This document shows positions 1-7,443 of a stretch of DNA of 64,000 nucleotides, in pieces. Within the stretch, counting starts at the first letter, position 1; every line of letters begins with the position of its first letter. Position numbers and translations under genes: made by a program. This stretch comes from JAKPQD01 sp029572965 (GTDB lineage Bacteria > Bacteroidota > Bacteroidia > Bacteroidales > DTGW01): NCBI GenBank assembly GCA_035374585.1, contig DAOSPF010000006.1, forward strand, positions 1 through 64,000. The letters are read 5' to 3'. A model generated the notes under the pieces. It was not told the DNA's origin, ran no database searches, and saw nothing but the letters and a program-made list of their open reading frames with translations.

Positions 1-370
1 CCATAGCTATACAACGTGCCAGCCCTATGAGGATAACTCCGTACATATAGTCGATGTTGAATTGAAGAAATACAATGGCCAACAGGAACATCAGTATTGG
101 CCCAATAACCCAGTTTTGGACTAACGAAAGGCCAAGTATCTTGGTGTTTTTGAATACATCTCCTAATTCTTCATATTTTACTTTGGCCAGCGGTGGGTAC
201 ATCATCAAGATAAGGCCTATGGCAATAGGAATATTGGTTGTGCCAGAGGAAAAGTGGTTCCAAAATTGAGCAATGTCAGGATTTAGCCAACCCATAAGGA
301 CTCCGGCAAACATGGCAAGGAAAATCCAAAGGGTCAGGTAGCGGTCGAGAATTTTTAGTTTTACTTTCAT
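1..370 (-). CDS. acr3: ACR3-family arsenite efflux permease, N-terminal part (cut by window edge)
   Basis: Reading the minus strand from the ATG at 370 gives about 123 residues with no stop before the window edge. The sequence (start MKVKLKILDRYLTLWIFLAM, then a GVLMGW segment, GLILMMYPPLAKVKYEEL and LSLVQNWVIGPILMF) matches the N-terminal membrane segments of the ACR3/BASS-type arsenite antiporters, which export As(III) across the inner membrane. It is the last gene of the arsR-arsC-(four-helix-bundle)-acr3 cluster. About two thirds of the protein lies outside the window, so the conserved Cys and Glu of the later helices cannot be checked. Confidence 0.88.
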   Translation of the reverse strand, partial: MKVKLKILDRYLTLWIFLAMFAGVLMGWLNPDIAQFWNHFSSGTTNIPIAIGLILMMYPPLAKVKYEELGDVFKNTKILGLSLVQNWVIGPILMFLLAIVFLQFNIDYMYGVILIGLARCIAM

Positions 371-418
371 GGATTGTATAATTTGAAGATGAAATGATTT
401 GAAAATTTGAAAATTAGG
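371..418. repeat. TTTGAAAATTTGAAG-type intergenic repeat
   Basis: The gap between the four-helix-bundle gene and acr3 consists almost wholly of AATTTGAAGATGAAATGATTTGAAAATTTGAAAA-like units. Similar stretches occur at about 779-868, 1275-1318, 22366-22460 and 22705-22800, all inside the two ars operons. Confidence 0.6.
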
Positions 419-766
419 TTATGATTTTGAGGAGCTGATTATTTTAGAAACTACATTAATGATAGATTGTAAGGATTCTTTTAACCCGTTGGGACTTGGA
501 TAATTTTTTGAAAGTTCGCAAAGAGTAAGCCAATATTCAGTTTCATCGGCTTCTTTAGCGGCAATTTTCATTTTATGTATGAAATCAGCTTTACTTTCAG
601 CATTCTGAGCTTCTCGCACATTAGCACCTATTGAAGTTCCTGATTTTAATAATTGTTTAGAAATGATATATTTTTTATGGTCTTCCAAAATCTCAGCATA
701 TTCAATTATCTCTAAAGCAAACTCTAATGTTAGGGATACTATTAAATTCTCTTTATCATTTCTCAT
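419..766 (-). CDS. Four helix bundle protein (23S rRNA intervening-sequence / IVP family)
   Basis: The 115-residue all-helical protein has the family landmarks: a conserved YIISKQLLKSGTSIGANVREA segment near residues 33-53, then KADFIHKMKIAAKEADETEYWL. This matches the four-helix-bundle family (TIGR02436), first found as ORFs in 23S rRNA intervening sequences and related to the Avd accessory proteins of diversity-generating retroelements. The molecular role is unknown; related proteins form pentameric bundles that may bind nucleic acid. It sits between arsC and acr3 and is bracketed on both sides by TTTGAAAATTTGAAG repeats, which suggests that gene and repeats were inserted into the ars operon together. 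No reverse transcriptase is present here. Confidence 0.85.
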   Translation of the reverse strand: MRNDKENLIVSLTLEFALEIIEYAEILEDHKKYIISKQLLKSGTSIGANVREAQNAESKADFIHKMKIAAKEADETEYWLTLCELSKNYPSPNGLKESLQSIINVVSKIISSSKS

Positions 767-778
767 AATTATAGGCCT

Positions 779-848
779 CTAATGATTTGAAGATGAACCA
801 ATTTGAAAATTTGAAGATGCAATTCAATTTTTAAATCTTCAAATCTTC
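779..848. repeat. TTTGAAAATTTGAAG-type repeat with inverted copy
   Basis: The gap between arsC and the four-helix-bundle gene holds AATTTGAAAATTTGAAGAT followed by its complement-like AAATCTTCAAATCTTC, so the transcript could fold into a long AT-rich hairpin. The inverted copy runs on into the 3' end of arsC, to about 868. Confidence 0.55.
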
Positions 849-1274
849 TCATTTCCAAATTTTCAAATTCTCTTGATAAAACTTATAAAACCCTTCTTTT
901 ATCTCATCTCTGACACGTCTAAACTCGCTCCAGATAAACTCTTCGGTACCTGTGGCGTGCGATGGGTCGTCAAAACCAATATGAAGGCGGTGTTTTACTT
1001 TTCCTAAAAATGCAGGGCAGGCCTCGTTGGCTCCACCGCAAACGGTAATGACGTAATCCCATTCTTCATTGAGATATTTATCTACCGAGTCAGAAGTGTG
1101 ATGACTGATGTCCACTCCAACTTCTTTCATTACTGCAACGGCTTTTTCATTGAGCTTACCGGAGGCTTGTGTTCCGGCAGAGCATACTGTGAGGCTTTTG
1201 TCAAATGATTGTAAAAAGCCATGTGCCATTTGGCTGCGGCAACTGTTTCCGGTACAAAGGATTAATATTTTCAT
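849..1274 (-). CDS. arsC: Arsenate reductase, low-molecular-weight PTP type
   Basis: This 141-residue cytoplasmic protein starts MKILILCTGNSCRSQMAHGF, which contains the CX5R phosphate-binding loop (Cys7 to Arg13) of low-molecular-weight tyrosine phosphatases and thioredoxin-coupled ArsC. Further cysteines lie in VITVCGGANEACPAF around residues 78-87, where ArsC of this class has its resolving pair. It reduces arsenate to arsenite, the substrate of the Acr3 pump encoded downstream. The length is normal for the family. The gap to arsR is 59 bp and contains the repeat described here, so the genes are probably co-transcribed from the arsR promoter. Confidence 0.93.
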   Translation of the reverse strand: MKILILCTGNSCRSQMAHGFLQSFDKSLTVCSAGTQASGKLNEKAVAVMKEVGVDISHHTSDSVDKYLNEEWDYVITVCGGANEACPAFLGKVKHRLHIGFDDPSHATGTEEFIWSEFRRVRDEIKEGFYKFYQENLKIWK

Positions 1275-1333
1275 ACTATTTAATTTGAAAATTTAACGAT
1301 TTGAAGATTTGAAAATGAAATGTTTTGCTGTAT

Positions 1334-1669
1334 TTATTTAGTTTTAATGCATTCAAAATTTTGTTTGCTTATGGGGCCGAAAAAATTATCGAATAGTTTT
1401 AGATATTTTTCAATATTTGAACTACACAAGCAATAATTGACCTTTAGGCCATCTATTTCGCCATGTATAAGGCCTAAGTCGCGGAGCTCTTTTAAATGTT
1501 GCGATACTGTGCTCCTGCTCAAAGGAATGCACTCTGATATATCGCCCGAGATGCATGTTTTTGTTTCGGCCAAATATTTCAGGATGGCTAACCTTGCGGG
1601 GTGCGATATGGCTTTGGCAAACCGGGCCAGTTCTTTAAAGTCATTATCAAAAATTTCGGCTTTGTTCAT
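1334..1669 (-). CDS. arsR: ArsR-family metalloregulator of the first ars operon
   Basis: This 111-residue winged-helix repressor has FAKAISHPARLAILKYLAE near the N-terminus and the recognition helix region SRSTVSQHLKELRDLGLIHGEIDG. Cysteines lie in KTCISGDISECIPLSRS, a CX8C spacing just before and within the recognition helix region, plus YCLCSS later; these are likely As(III) ligands, although the spacing differs from the classical ELCVCDLC box. It should repress the operon until arsenite binds. It is the first gene of the operon, directly behind the palindrome at 1685-1704. Confidence 0.92.
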   Translation of the reverse strand: MNKAEIFDNDFKELARFAKAISHPARLAILKYLAETKTCISGDISECIPLSRSTVSQHLKELRDLGLIHGEIDGLKVNYCLCSSNIEKYLKLFDNFFGPISKQNFECIKTK

Positions 1670-1684
1670 TCTTAATTATTTTTA

Positions 1685-1704
1685 ATGACGTAAACATACG
1701 TCAT
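1685..1704. promoter_or_regulatory. Perfect palindromic operator in front of arsR
   Basis: ATGACGTA-AACA-TACGTCAT is a perfect 8-bp inverted repeat with a 4-bp spacer, 15 bp upstream of the arsR ATG. On the minus strand a TATGTTTA sequence (1691-1698), close to the Bacteroidota -7 box, lies inside it, so a bound ArsR dimer would block initiation. Confidence 0.75.
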
Positions 1705-1751
1705 ATTTGATTATAAAATAAAATTTTACGTATTAATTTATTGTTAAGCTT

Positions 1752-3392
1752 TTAATTTGTTTTTATTGTTAAGCTTTTAATTTCTTTCAGTTGCTCAATA
1801 AACCTCTGCAACTCGATATGATTGTTTTTGTCGTTTAACAGGATATGTTCTACATCTTTGTTTTCGTTGATAATAAACATTAAAGCCTGTTTGTGGATGG
1901 CATCAATAGATTTGATGATTTTTTCAGTCAATCCCGATATGTAACGGTGCAGGTTTTTGTCTGTTTCGTTGGGTATTTGTTTTTCAAAGTGATGATAAAA
2001 CAGCCTTTTAAACCATCTCATAGGTAAGAAAAACAACAAGGTGTCTAAGTGCGAATCAAAAGCACGATAAACAGACACATCGGGCTTGTCTATGCCCGAA
2101 AACTCGATTTGCCAGGATACCTCGGGCAGGTTGACACCAAACATCTGGTTAATGCGGTCATTGAGCCTTTGTCTATATTGTAGGGCTGAATACTCGTAAT
2201 AGCTGGCAATTTCTTTTACTATTTGGTTGATCTGTTCAAAACAGGCATTGTCGATGGTTGTTATTTGATGGCCAAGGTTGGCCTTGAGCCATTGTTCAAA
2301 ACTACGCGAAACATTGAACAATGAGCCATTCCAGGTTTGATATGCGGCATAAAACTGTTCTTCCAACTGTTGGGCAACTTTAGCCTGGTTGGGCAGTACT
2401 ATTTTTTCGAGCTTGTCCCTTGTTTCGCCTTTAAACGAAGAGCCCGAAAGGAGCATTTCACGCTCGTGGTGGTGACGGTTGGCCTTAATCTCTTTAAGCA
2501 CCTTATTGATGGCTTCTTTTTCATTTTCACGTTTCAAGGCAGTTTGCAATGCCAGTTCGGCATAACGGATGCTTTGGCTGATGGCGTTTTGTATCTTGTA
2601 ACGGATTATTTCGTCGTACTCTTTTTCATAATCCTTGTTAAAAGGGTTTATAAAGTTATTTATCAAAGTGTCCCTGAATATTGTCAACTGGCTAAAAACA
2701 GAATATTCAAACATGGGGATATCGCGGCTTATTGCTTTTTGGAGCGAGAAGCGGATATGGGCCTTTATTTCTTCAATTTCATTAGTTTTAAACAAATCGG
2801 TTTTGGTGATTACCAGCGCAATATTAGGGCAATGCAGCATAACCCCTTTTATGAGGTTTAAATCTTCTTCGGCCAACGGGCGTTCGGCGCTTACGCTGAT
2901 AATAGCAACCCCGGTGAATGGCAACCACTGAAGCGTTGCTTCACTATTGTGCCTGTAAAAGCTGCTTAACCCGGGAGTGTCAACAATGCTGATATTCTTA
3001 AATGGCTCTAATATTGGGTGTTCTACAATGGCAAGTGAAACATTTCGGTTATTCTCGGGGTTATGTTTTTCAGTAACGTATAAAGGCAGTTCGTTCAATG
3101 TGGTGGTAAGATCTTCTTTATCAGTAAACCTGATGGTCAGTTTTGGTTCAGGGCCATATTGCAAGCGGGTTACAATGGCTGTAACAGGCACAACGCCAAC
3201 AGGCAGGATGTTTTCGCCTATAATGTTGTTTACTAATGAGCTTTTGCCCGACTTAAACTGTCCTAACACTGCTATGTGGATGGCTTTTTTGTTTTCGGCC
3301 AACAGGCTCTCAACAGGTTTTGTAAGCTCAGGTGCACCCGTTGAATGGTTTATTTGGGCTATTTCGCGTATTATGTTTTTGTAATTGTCCAT
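1752..3392 (-). CDS. Dynamin-family large GTPase
   Basis: The 546-residue protein has an N-terminal GTPase domain: P-loop GQFKSGKSSLVN near residue 44, a switch threonine in PVTAIVT, DTPGL near residue 137 and TKTD near residue 196. The rest is a long helical stalk region with a hydrophobic stretch (LDTLLFFLPMRW) about two thirds along that could act as a membrane paddle. This arrangement fits bacterial dynamin-like proteins, which bind and remodel membranes. It follows the EamA gene by 12 bp and is the last gene of the run that begins with the PAP2 pair. Its substrate membrane and role are unknown. The ATG at 3392 is preceded by TTGCAAC, with no clear ribosome-binding site. Confidence 0.85.
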   Translation of the reverse strand: MDNYKNIIREIAQINHSTGAPELTKPVESLLAENKKAIHIAVLGQFKSGKSSLVNNIIGENILPVGVVPVTAIVTRLQYGPEPKLTIRFTDKEDLTTTLNELPLYVTEKHNPENNRNVSLAIVEHPILEPFKNISIVDTPGLSSFYRHNSEATLQWLPFTGVAIISVSAERPLAEEDLNLIKGVMLHCPNIALVITKTDLFKTNEIEEIKAHIRFSLQKAISRDIPMFEYSVFSQLTIFRDTLINNFINPFNKDYEKEYDEIIRYKIQNAISQSIRYAELALQTALKRENEKEAINKVLKEIKANRHHHEREMLLSGSSFKGETRDKLEKIVLPNQAKVAQQLEEQFYAAYQTWNGSLFNVSRSFEQWLKANLGHQITTIDNACFEQINQIVKEIASYYEYSALQYRQRLNDRINQMFGVNLPEVSWQIEFSGIDKPDVSVYRAFDSHLDTLLFFLPMRWFKRLFYHHFEKQIPNETDKNLHRYISGLTEKIIKSIDAIHKQALMFIINENKDVEHILLNDKNNHIELQRFIEQLKEIKSLTIKTN

Positions 3393-3404
3393 GTTGCAAT
3401 GGTT

Positions 3405-3818
3405 TTATAAAATAATGACAATTGAACCAGCTATAATAAGGATTGTGCCTAAAAGGATTTTCCAAGTAATCACTTCGTGTAACAGTAACGACGAAAGAAT
3501 TAAAGCAATGGCAACGCTCAATTTATCTACAGGTGCCACCTGCGATACTTTGCCCAACTGTAATGCCTTAAAATAAAATATCCATGATAAACCTGTGGCA
3601 ATGCCAGAGAGTCCAAGAAATAACCAATTGCTTTTGGACAGGGCATTTATTCCATAAATCTCTTTTCGGGCAAGTACAATCCCCCATGCGATAAACAATA
3701 TAAACACCGTTCGTATGGCAGTGGCCAAATCTGAATTGATCCCTTTAATGCCAACTTTGGCAAGTATAGCCGTGAAAGCGGCAAAAAAAGCTGATAATAA
3801 AGCATAAACCCACCACAT
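3405..3818 (-). CDS. EamA-like (DMT superfamily) half-size transporter
   Basis: This 137-residue integral membrane protein has about five hydrophobic helices and the EamA features WWVYALLSAFFAAFTAILAKVG at the start, GLSWIFYFKALQLG in the middle and VDKLSVAIALILSSLLLHE near the end. It is half the usual DMT length, as in single-repeat members that act as dimers. The substrate cannot be told from sequence. It lies 9 bp downstream of the TauE/SafE gene and 12 bp before the dynamin gene, so co-transcription is likely. Confidence 0.8.
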   Translation of the reverse strand: MWWVYALLSAFFAAFTAILAKVGIKGINSDLATAIRTVFILFIAWGIVLARKEIYGINALSKSNWLFLGLSGIATGLSWIFYFKALQLGKVSQVAPVDKLSVAIALILSSLLLHEVITWKILLGTILIIAGSIVIIL

Positions 3819-3827
3819 AATTATAAT

Positions 3828-4544
3828 TTAAAAAAAAATCATTTGTAATCCTGATAAGACTAAAAGGCTATCGACCAATAATAAAAACTTCTCGCGGCTC
3901 AAAAACGCTATCATTTTTTTACCCGTGTAACTGCCTAAAATCATTGCCGTGCCACAAACCAACCCATAACCAAGTTCGTTAAACCCAATAAGTGAATACT
4001 TCTGGTAAACTACAGTTTTTGAAATATGCATTAATAAAGCTGTAAAGGCCTCACTTGAAATATAAGCTATTGGTGTAAGGTTTAAACTTACAAAACAAGC
4101 AGCCCCCAATGGCCCGGCACTTCCAGCAATACCTGACAAAAAGCCTGTTGCAATACCCCCGACAAACAGCCACCTGTTTTTGGCAGTAAAAAACTTTATC
4201 CCCAAACGGCGATAAATTACCATCATCAACAATAAAAAGCCTATTCCCTTTATTAAATAAACTGTTGAAGAAACAACCAGTATCCTGCCCCCGATAATGC
4301 TAAAAGGTAAAGCTCCAGCCAAAAAATAAGCAATTGGTTGCCATTGAAGTTCTTTGCGGCCAAACCATACCCGCGAGGCATTCCCGAATAACTGGGCTAT
4401 GGTAAGCACAGGAATTGCAGCTTTGATGCCAATGAAATGAGTTAAAACCGGCAAAAGCAACAATGCCCCTCCAAAACCCGCTATACCCGATATCGAAGCT
4501 GCAAGCCAACTACCAATGAATAATATAAAAAGTATGAATAACAT
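3828..4544 (-). CDS. TauE/SafE-family sulfite/anion exporter
   Basis: This 238-residue protein has seven to eight predicted membrane helices. The duplicated family motif is visible as SISGIAGFGGALLLLPVL near residue 18 and ATGFLSGIAGSAGPLG near residue 132. TauE/SafE proteins are thought to export sulfite, organosulfonates or other small anions. Its ATG overlaps the stop of the upstream PAP2 gene by one base, indicating translational coupling. Membership in a cluster of membrane proteins next to a fluoride-regulated transporter is suggestive, but there is no direct evidence for its substrate. Confidence 0.85.
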   Translation of the reverse strand: MLFILFILFIGSWLAASISGIAGFGGALLLLPVLTHFIGIKAAIPVLTIAQLFGNASRVWFGRKELQWQPIAYFLAGALPFSIIGGRILVVSSTVYLIKGIGFLLLMMVIYRRLGIKFFTAKNRWLFVGGIATGFLSGIAGSAGPLGAACFVSLNLTPIAYISSEAFTALLMHISKTVVYQKYSLIGFNELGYGLVCGTAMILGSYTGKKMIAFLSREKFLLLVDSLLVLSGLQMIFF

Positions 4545-5122
4545 TAATTCGATTGTTTGCCCATTTTTTTATCAAACTGTAAATAAATAAACGCAAAAAT
4601 AAACCCGTAACAAGCCCCAATGATGGCTGCCACAATGACATCGCCCGGATAATGTACCCCATTGTAAATACGGCTGTACGAAACCAATACAGCCCAGGCA
4701 AAAAGCCAATATTTCAAATACTTAAACGTATTGTCGAGGGCAAAAAACAAAAATGTGGCCAACCCAAAAGCATTGGCAGCATGAGACGAAACGAAACCAT
4801 ACATTCCGCCAGCCCCTGCTTTGCTCAAATGTACCAAGCCTGCCAAAGAAGGCTCGTGCGATGGCCGCAACCGCTGAACGGCATTTTTTATCAGGTGCGA
4901 AGCGGTTTGGTCGCACAATGCAATTACTACACCCACCAACAAAAGCATTACAACTCCTTTCATTTTGTAATGCTTCACAATAAAAAAGGCTATTAATAAG
5001 TACATGGGTATCCATATCAGTTTATCGCTAAACCAGTACATGATTGGGTCAAAAAAGGCATTGTGTTTGCCATTGAGAAATAAAAACAACTGAGTGTCTA
5101 ATGAATTTAAGGACTGTATCAT
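4544..5122 (-). CDS. PAP2-family membrane phosphatase (second of a pair)
   Basis: This 192-residue membrane protein shows the three phosphatase motifs of the PAP2 family: KNAVQRLRP (KX6RP) near residue 72, SSHAANAF (PSGH-type, with the Pro and Gly replaced) near residue 110, and SRIYNGVHYPGD (SRX5HX3D) near residue 149. The catalytic histidines are present. Such enzymes dephosphorylate phosphatidate, undecaprenyl diphosphate or similar lipids on the outer face of the membrane. There is no signal peptide beyond the first membrane helix. It overlaps its PAP2 neighbour by one base on one side and the TauE gene on the other. Confidence 0.88.
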   Translation of the reverse strand: MIQSLNSLDTQLFLFLNGKHNAFFDPIMYWFSDKLIWIPMYLLIAFFIVKHYKMKGVVMLLLVGVVIALCDQTASHLIKNAVQRLRPSHEPSLAGLVHLSKAGAGGMYGFVSSHAANAFGLATFLFFALDNTFKYLKYWLFAWAVLVSYSRIYNGVHYPGDVIVAAIIGACYGFIFAFIYLQFDKKMGKQSN

Positions 5123-5709
5123 TATTTTATTTTTTTATATAACAAGTGTTTTTCTTTATACCATATTGTTGCTGTAATTATGCCAATAAATGCTCCAACC
5201 AGCACATCGCTCGGATAGTGAACGCCCAAACACATGCGGGAGTATGCTACAGCTATTGCCCAAATATACGAAGGAATAATAATATACCACTTTGGATATG
5301 CCAAACTAACAGCCGTTGCTATAGCAAAAGCATCGGTAGTATGCCCCGATGGAAAAGACGGGCTGCCGCCACTGGTAACTTTTTCGAGAAAAGGATACGT
5401 AATAAACGGACGGGGGCGATGGATACTATATTTCAAAATAGTTGCAATAATTGCTGTCGTTGTAACTGAAACTGCCACATATACCGAACGCTGGCGGGCA
5501 TCAATGTTTTTTCTGCGGAAAGCAATTACTAATAACAAAACTGCCAATCCATAAGCCACAGTTGATGCGGAGTCGGTAATGACCCTGAAAACACCGTCGA
5601 GATTTTTATTGCGGTTCAGGTTGATATCTTTCAATATGTCGATATCAATATTTTGGGAGTATAGTACTATTGGAGAAAGTAGCAATAAAAATATAAGATA
5701 TTTCTTCAT
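5122..5709 (-). CDS. PAP2-family membrane phosphatase (first of a pair)
   Basis: This 195-residue PAP2 protein has a cleavable-looking signal sequence (MKKYLIFLLLLSPIVLYSQN) and then motifs KYSIHRPRP, PSGHTTDAF and SRMCLGVHYPSD, all with the expected catalytic residues. It probably removes phosphate from a lipid phosphate or undecaprenyl diphosphate at the periplasmic side. It is distinct from the second copy: the two share family motifs, but the N-termini and central segments differ. The gene is the first after a 148-bp gap behind the MFS gene, so it may be read from the MFS transcript or from its own promoter. Confidence 0.88.
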   Translation of the reverse strand: MKKYLIFLLLLSPIVLYSQNIDIDILKDINLNRNKNLDGVFRVITDSASTVAYGLAVLLLVIAFRRKNIDARQRSVYVAVSVTTTAIIATILKYSIHRPRPFITYPFLEKVTSGGSPSFPSGHTTDAFAIATAVSLAYPKWYIIIPSYIWAIAVAYSRMCLGVHYPSDVLVGAFIGIITATIWYKEKHLLYKKIK

Positions 5710-5857
5710 TTGTATGAAATTTTAATTTATTGAAATTTAATTATTTAAGCCATTAATATTTGTTATTTAAAGTGAGTGGATGCAACCAACCATCCATGCC
5801 GATTTATCGGGATTCATGTGTGTTTTTTTTGGGGGCCGCAATCATGTGTGTTTCATT

Positions 5858-7021
5858 TTAATTCAAATTTTTAGAAGATAGTTTAACGAATAACGGAACA
5901 GATGCCAGTTGCATTACTACCGAGAACGCAATTAGCCATATAATAGACATATCATATAGCCAGCCCATTAAAAAGCTTCCCAGAAACCAGAATAAGCCAA
6001 AAACTGCATTAAAAACCCCAAACCCGGTTGCTTTTTTATCGGCGGGCAATATGGATGACAGGACAGCCCTTACGACAGATTCCTGTGCAGCCATGCCCAC
6101 GCCCCAGCAAACCATTCCGGCTATGGCTGTGTAAAAATTGCCCATAAATACTAACGGGGCAAACAATAAAGATAGCAATGTACTGCCAATAAGTACTTTT
6201 ATACCATGTTTATCAAACAACCTGCCCAGCAACAAAGCGGCCAATGCATCGACACCCATTGCAATGGCATACATTACAGGAATCCATTGGGTAGTAACCT
6301 GTCCGGTTTTGTTAAAGTGGAATGCTATAAGCGGATAATCTGCAAACCCCGCAGCAATAAGCGATACGGCTGCCAGATAAATCCAGTAAAACTTTTTTGG
6401 AAAAACAAGTTTTGGCATGTTGTTTTTATCTTCCAAATGTTCGGTCCTTGGGTAGTTTAGCCTTGCAACAACCAATATTGTTAAGGCTATTAAGGCCGGG
6501 ATAAGTAATATCCCGAATGATTTAGCGTAATTGCCCGAAAAGAAAAACACAGCGCCAACGATAATTGGCCCTGTAACTGCCCCTATCTGGTCGAGCGCTT
6601 CATGCACGCCAAAAGCCTTACCATGACCTATTGAAGACGAGGCATGAGAAAGCATCACATCTCTTGCAGGGTTACGGATAGCCCTTCCGGTGCGTTCCAG
6701 AATCATTAACACGGCTGCTATCTGCCAATTTCCGGCAAGGGCAAGTGCCGGTACTGCTAAAAGGTTGATGGCATAACCGACAAATGTTATAGTCCAGTAT
6801 TGCTTTGTTTTGTCAGCAATAATACCAGAGGCTAACCGAATGGTATAACCCATGAGTTCGCCAAAACCGGCAATAAACCCGACAACTGTTGCGCTTGCCC
6901 CTAATATGCCCAGAAACTGGCCTGTAATAGCCCGTGCCCCTTCATGGGTCATATCAGAAAACAGGCTGACAATGCCAATAAGTAATACAAAAGCCCAGGG
7001 AGTTTTTTTTATAAACTTCAT
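5858..7021 (-). CDS. MFS transporter downstream of a fluoride riboswitch
   Basis: This 387-residue protein has 11-12 hydrophobic segments. MFS landmarks are ASGIIADKTKQYW (motif A between helices 2 and 3), LERTGRAIRNPARDVMLS and VHEALDQIGAVTGPIIVG in the first half, and LLLGRLFDKHGIKVLIGS in the second half. The substrate is not evident. The 5' leader, 268 nt from the aptamer to the ATG, carries a fluoride riboswitch at 7289-7338, so expression should rise with fluoride. MFS genes are known members of the fluoride-riboswitch regulon, but few have a demonstrated substrate. Candidate roles are export of fluoride, of a fluoride complex, or of a metabolite that accumulates under fluoride stress. 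Confidence 0.87.
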   Translation of the reverse strand: MKFIKKTPWAFVLLIGIVSLFSDMTHEGARAITGQFLGILGASATVVGFIAGFGELMGYTIRLASGIIADKTKQYWTITFVGYAINLLAVPALALAGNWQIAAVLMILERTGRAIRNPARDVMLSHASSSIGHGKAFGVHEALDQIGAVTGPIIVGAVFFFSGNYAKSFGILLIPALIALTILVVARLNYPRTEHLEDKNNMPKLVFPKKFYWIYLAAVSLIAAGFADYPLIAFHFNKTGQVTTQWIPVMYAIAMGVDALAALLLGRLFDKHGIKVLIGSTLLSLLFAPLVFMGNFYTAIAGMVCWGVGMAAQESVVRAVLSSILPADKKATGFGVFNAVFGLFWFLGSFLMGWLYDMSIIWLIAFSVVMQLASVPLFVKLSSKNLN

Positions 7022-7039
7022 TTTCTTTACTTCATTTTG

Positions 7040-7261
7040 TTATACAATAAAAAATGCTGGTTTAATTGGAAGCAAAGTATTTTGCCCCAAAATTATGGTT
7101 GACCGAAGATGCTCATGGAGCATGATGAAGAAAAACATAAAACCATCAAGCTGACAAGTATGCAATACAATAACAGCAGGTGCCTTTATGACCCTGTGAA
7201 GGCTCTTGGCCTTGTAAGTGAACGAAAATAAAATGACAAAATTATCAACAATAGATATCAT
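7040..7261 (-). CDS. Possible 73-residue leader ORF in the riboswitch leader (uncertain)
   Basis: An ORF begins with the ATG directly after the riboswitch stem (7259-7261) and ends 18 nt before the MFS start. Its sequence (MISIVDNFVILFSFTYKAKS at the start) shows no recognised family. Its placement would allow the riboswitch to control initiation here, with coupling into the MFS gene. It may equally be chance, since the leader is long and AT-rich. Confidence 0.2.
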   Translation of the reverse strand: MISIVDNFVILFSFTYKAKSLHRVIKAPAVIVLHTCQLDGFMFFFIMLHEHLRSTIILGQNTLLPIKPAFFIV

Positions 7262-7288
7262 AAATGACTGGTTTTAATAAAATTAAAA

Positions 7289-7338
7289 CTACAGGAGTCA
7301 TCAGTCATTTACGACAATTCAAGGTGAACCCCATCACC
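7289..7338 (-). ncRNA. Fluoride riboswitch (crcB motif) upstream of the MFS gene
   Basis: On the minus strand the RNA begins GGTGATGGGGTTCACC (hairpin with the conserved AUGG loop) and ends GACTGATGACTCCTGTAG, which carries the conserved CUGAUGACUCCU block of the fluoride aptamer. The interior GTC/GAC stem is short. The AAATGACTG segment (7302-7310) of the aptamer's 3' strand is perfectly complementary to 7262-7270 downstream, giving an alternative stem that abuts an ATG at 7261. A TACCTTTG box lies 8 nt before the aptamer. Confidence 0.88.
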
Positions 7339-7346
7339 ACACAAGA

Positions 7347-7354
7347 CAAAGGTA
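7347..7354 (-). promoter_or_regulatory. Bacteroidota-type -7 box (TACCTTTG) for the riboswitch 2 transcript
   Basis: TACCTTTG matches the TAnnTTTG consensus of Bacteroidota promoters. The predicted transcript would start at or just before the aptamer. The same octamer stands at nearly the same distance in front of the other fluoride riboswitch. No convincing -33 TTG was seen. Confidence 0.6.
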
Positions 7355-7399
7355 CAAATTTATAATTTTGAAAAATGGATGTTGTTGTTAAAAAGAGCT

Positions 7400-7435
7400 A
7401 AAAATGCGCGGAAATTTTCACTGAAGCTTCCGCGC
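7400..7435 (-). terminator. Intrinsic terminator of enolase
   Basis: Arms GCGCGGAA (read on minus at 7435-7428) and TTCCGCGC (7413-7406) form a GC-rich stem followed by ATTTTTAG on the minus strand, 9 nt after the eno stop. It separates eno from the riboswitch 2 unit. Confidence 0.75.
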
Positions 7436-7443
7436 CGTAGATT

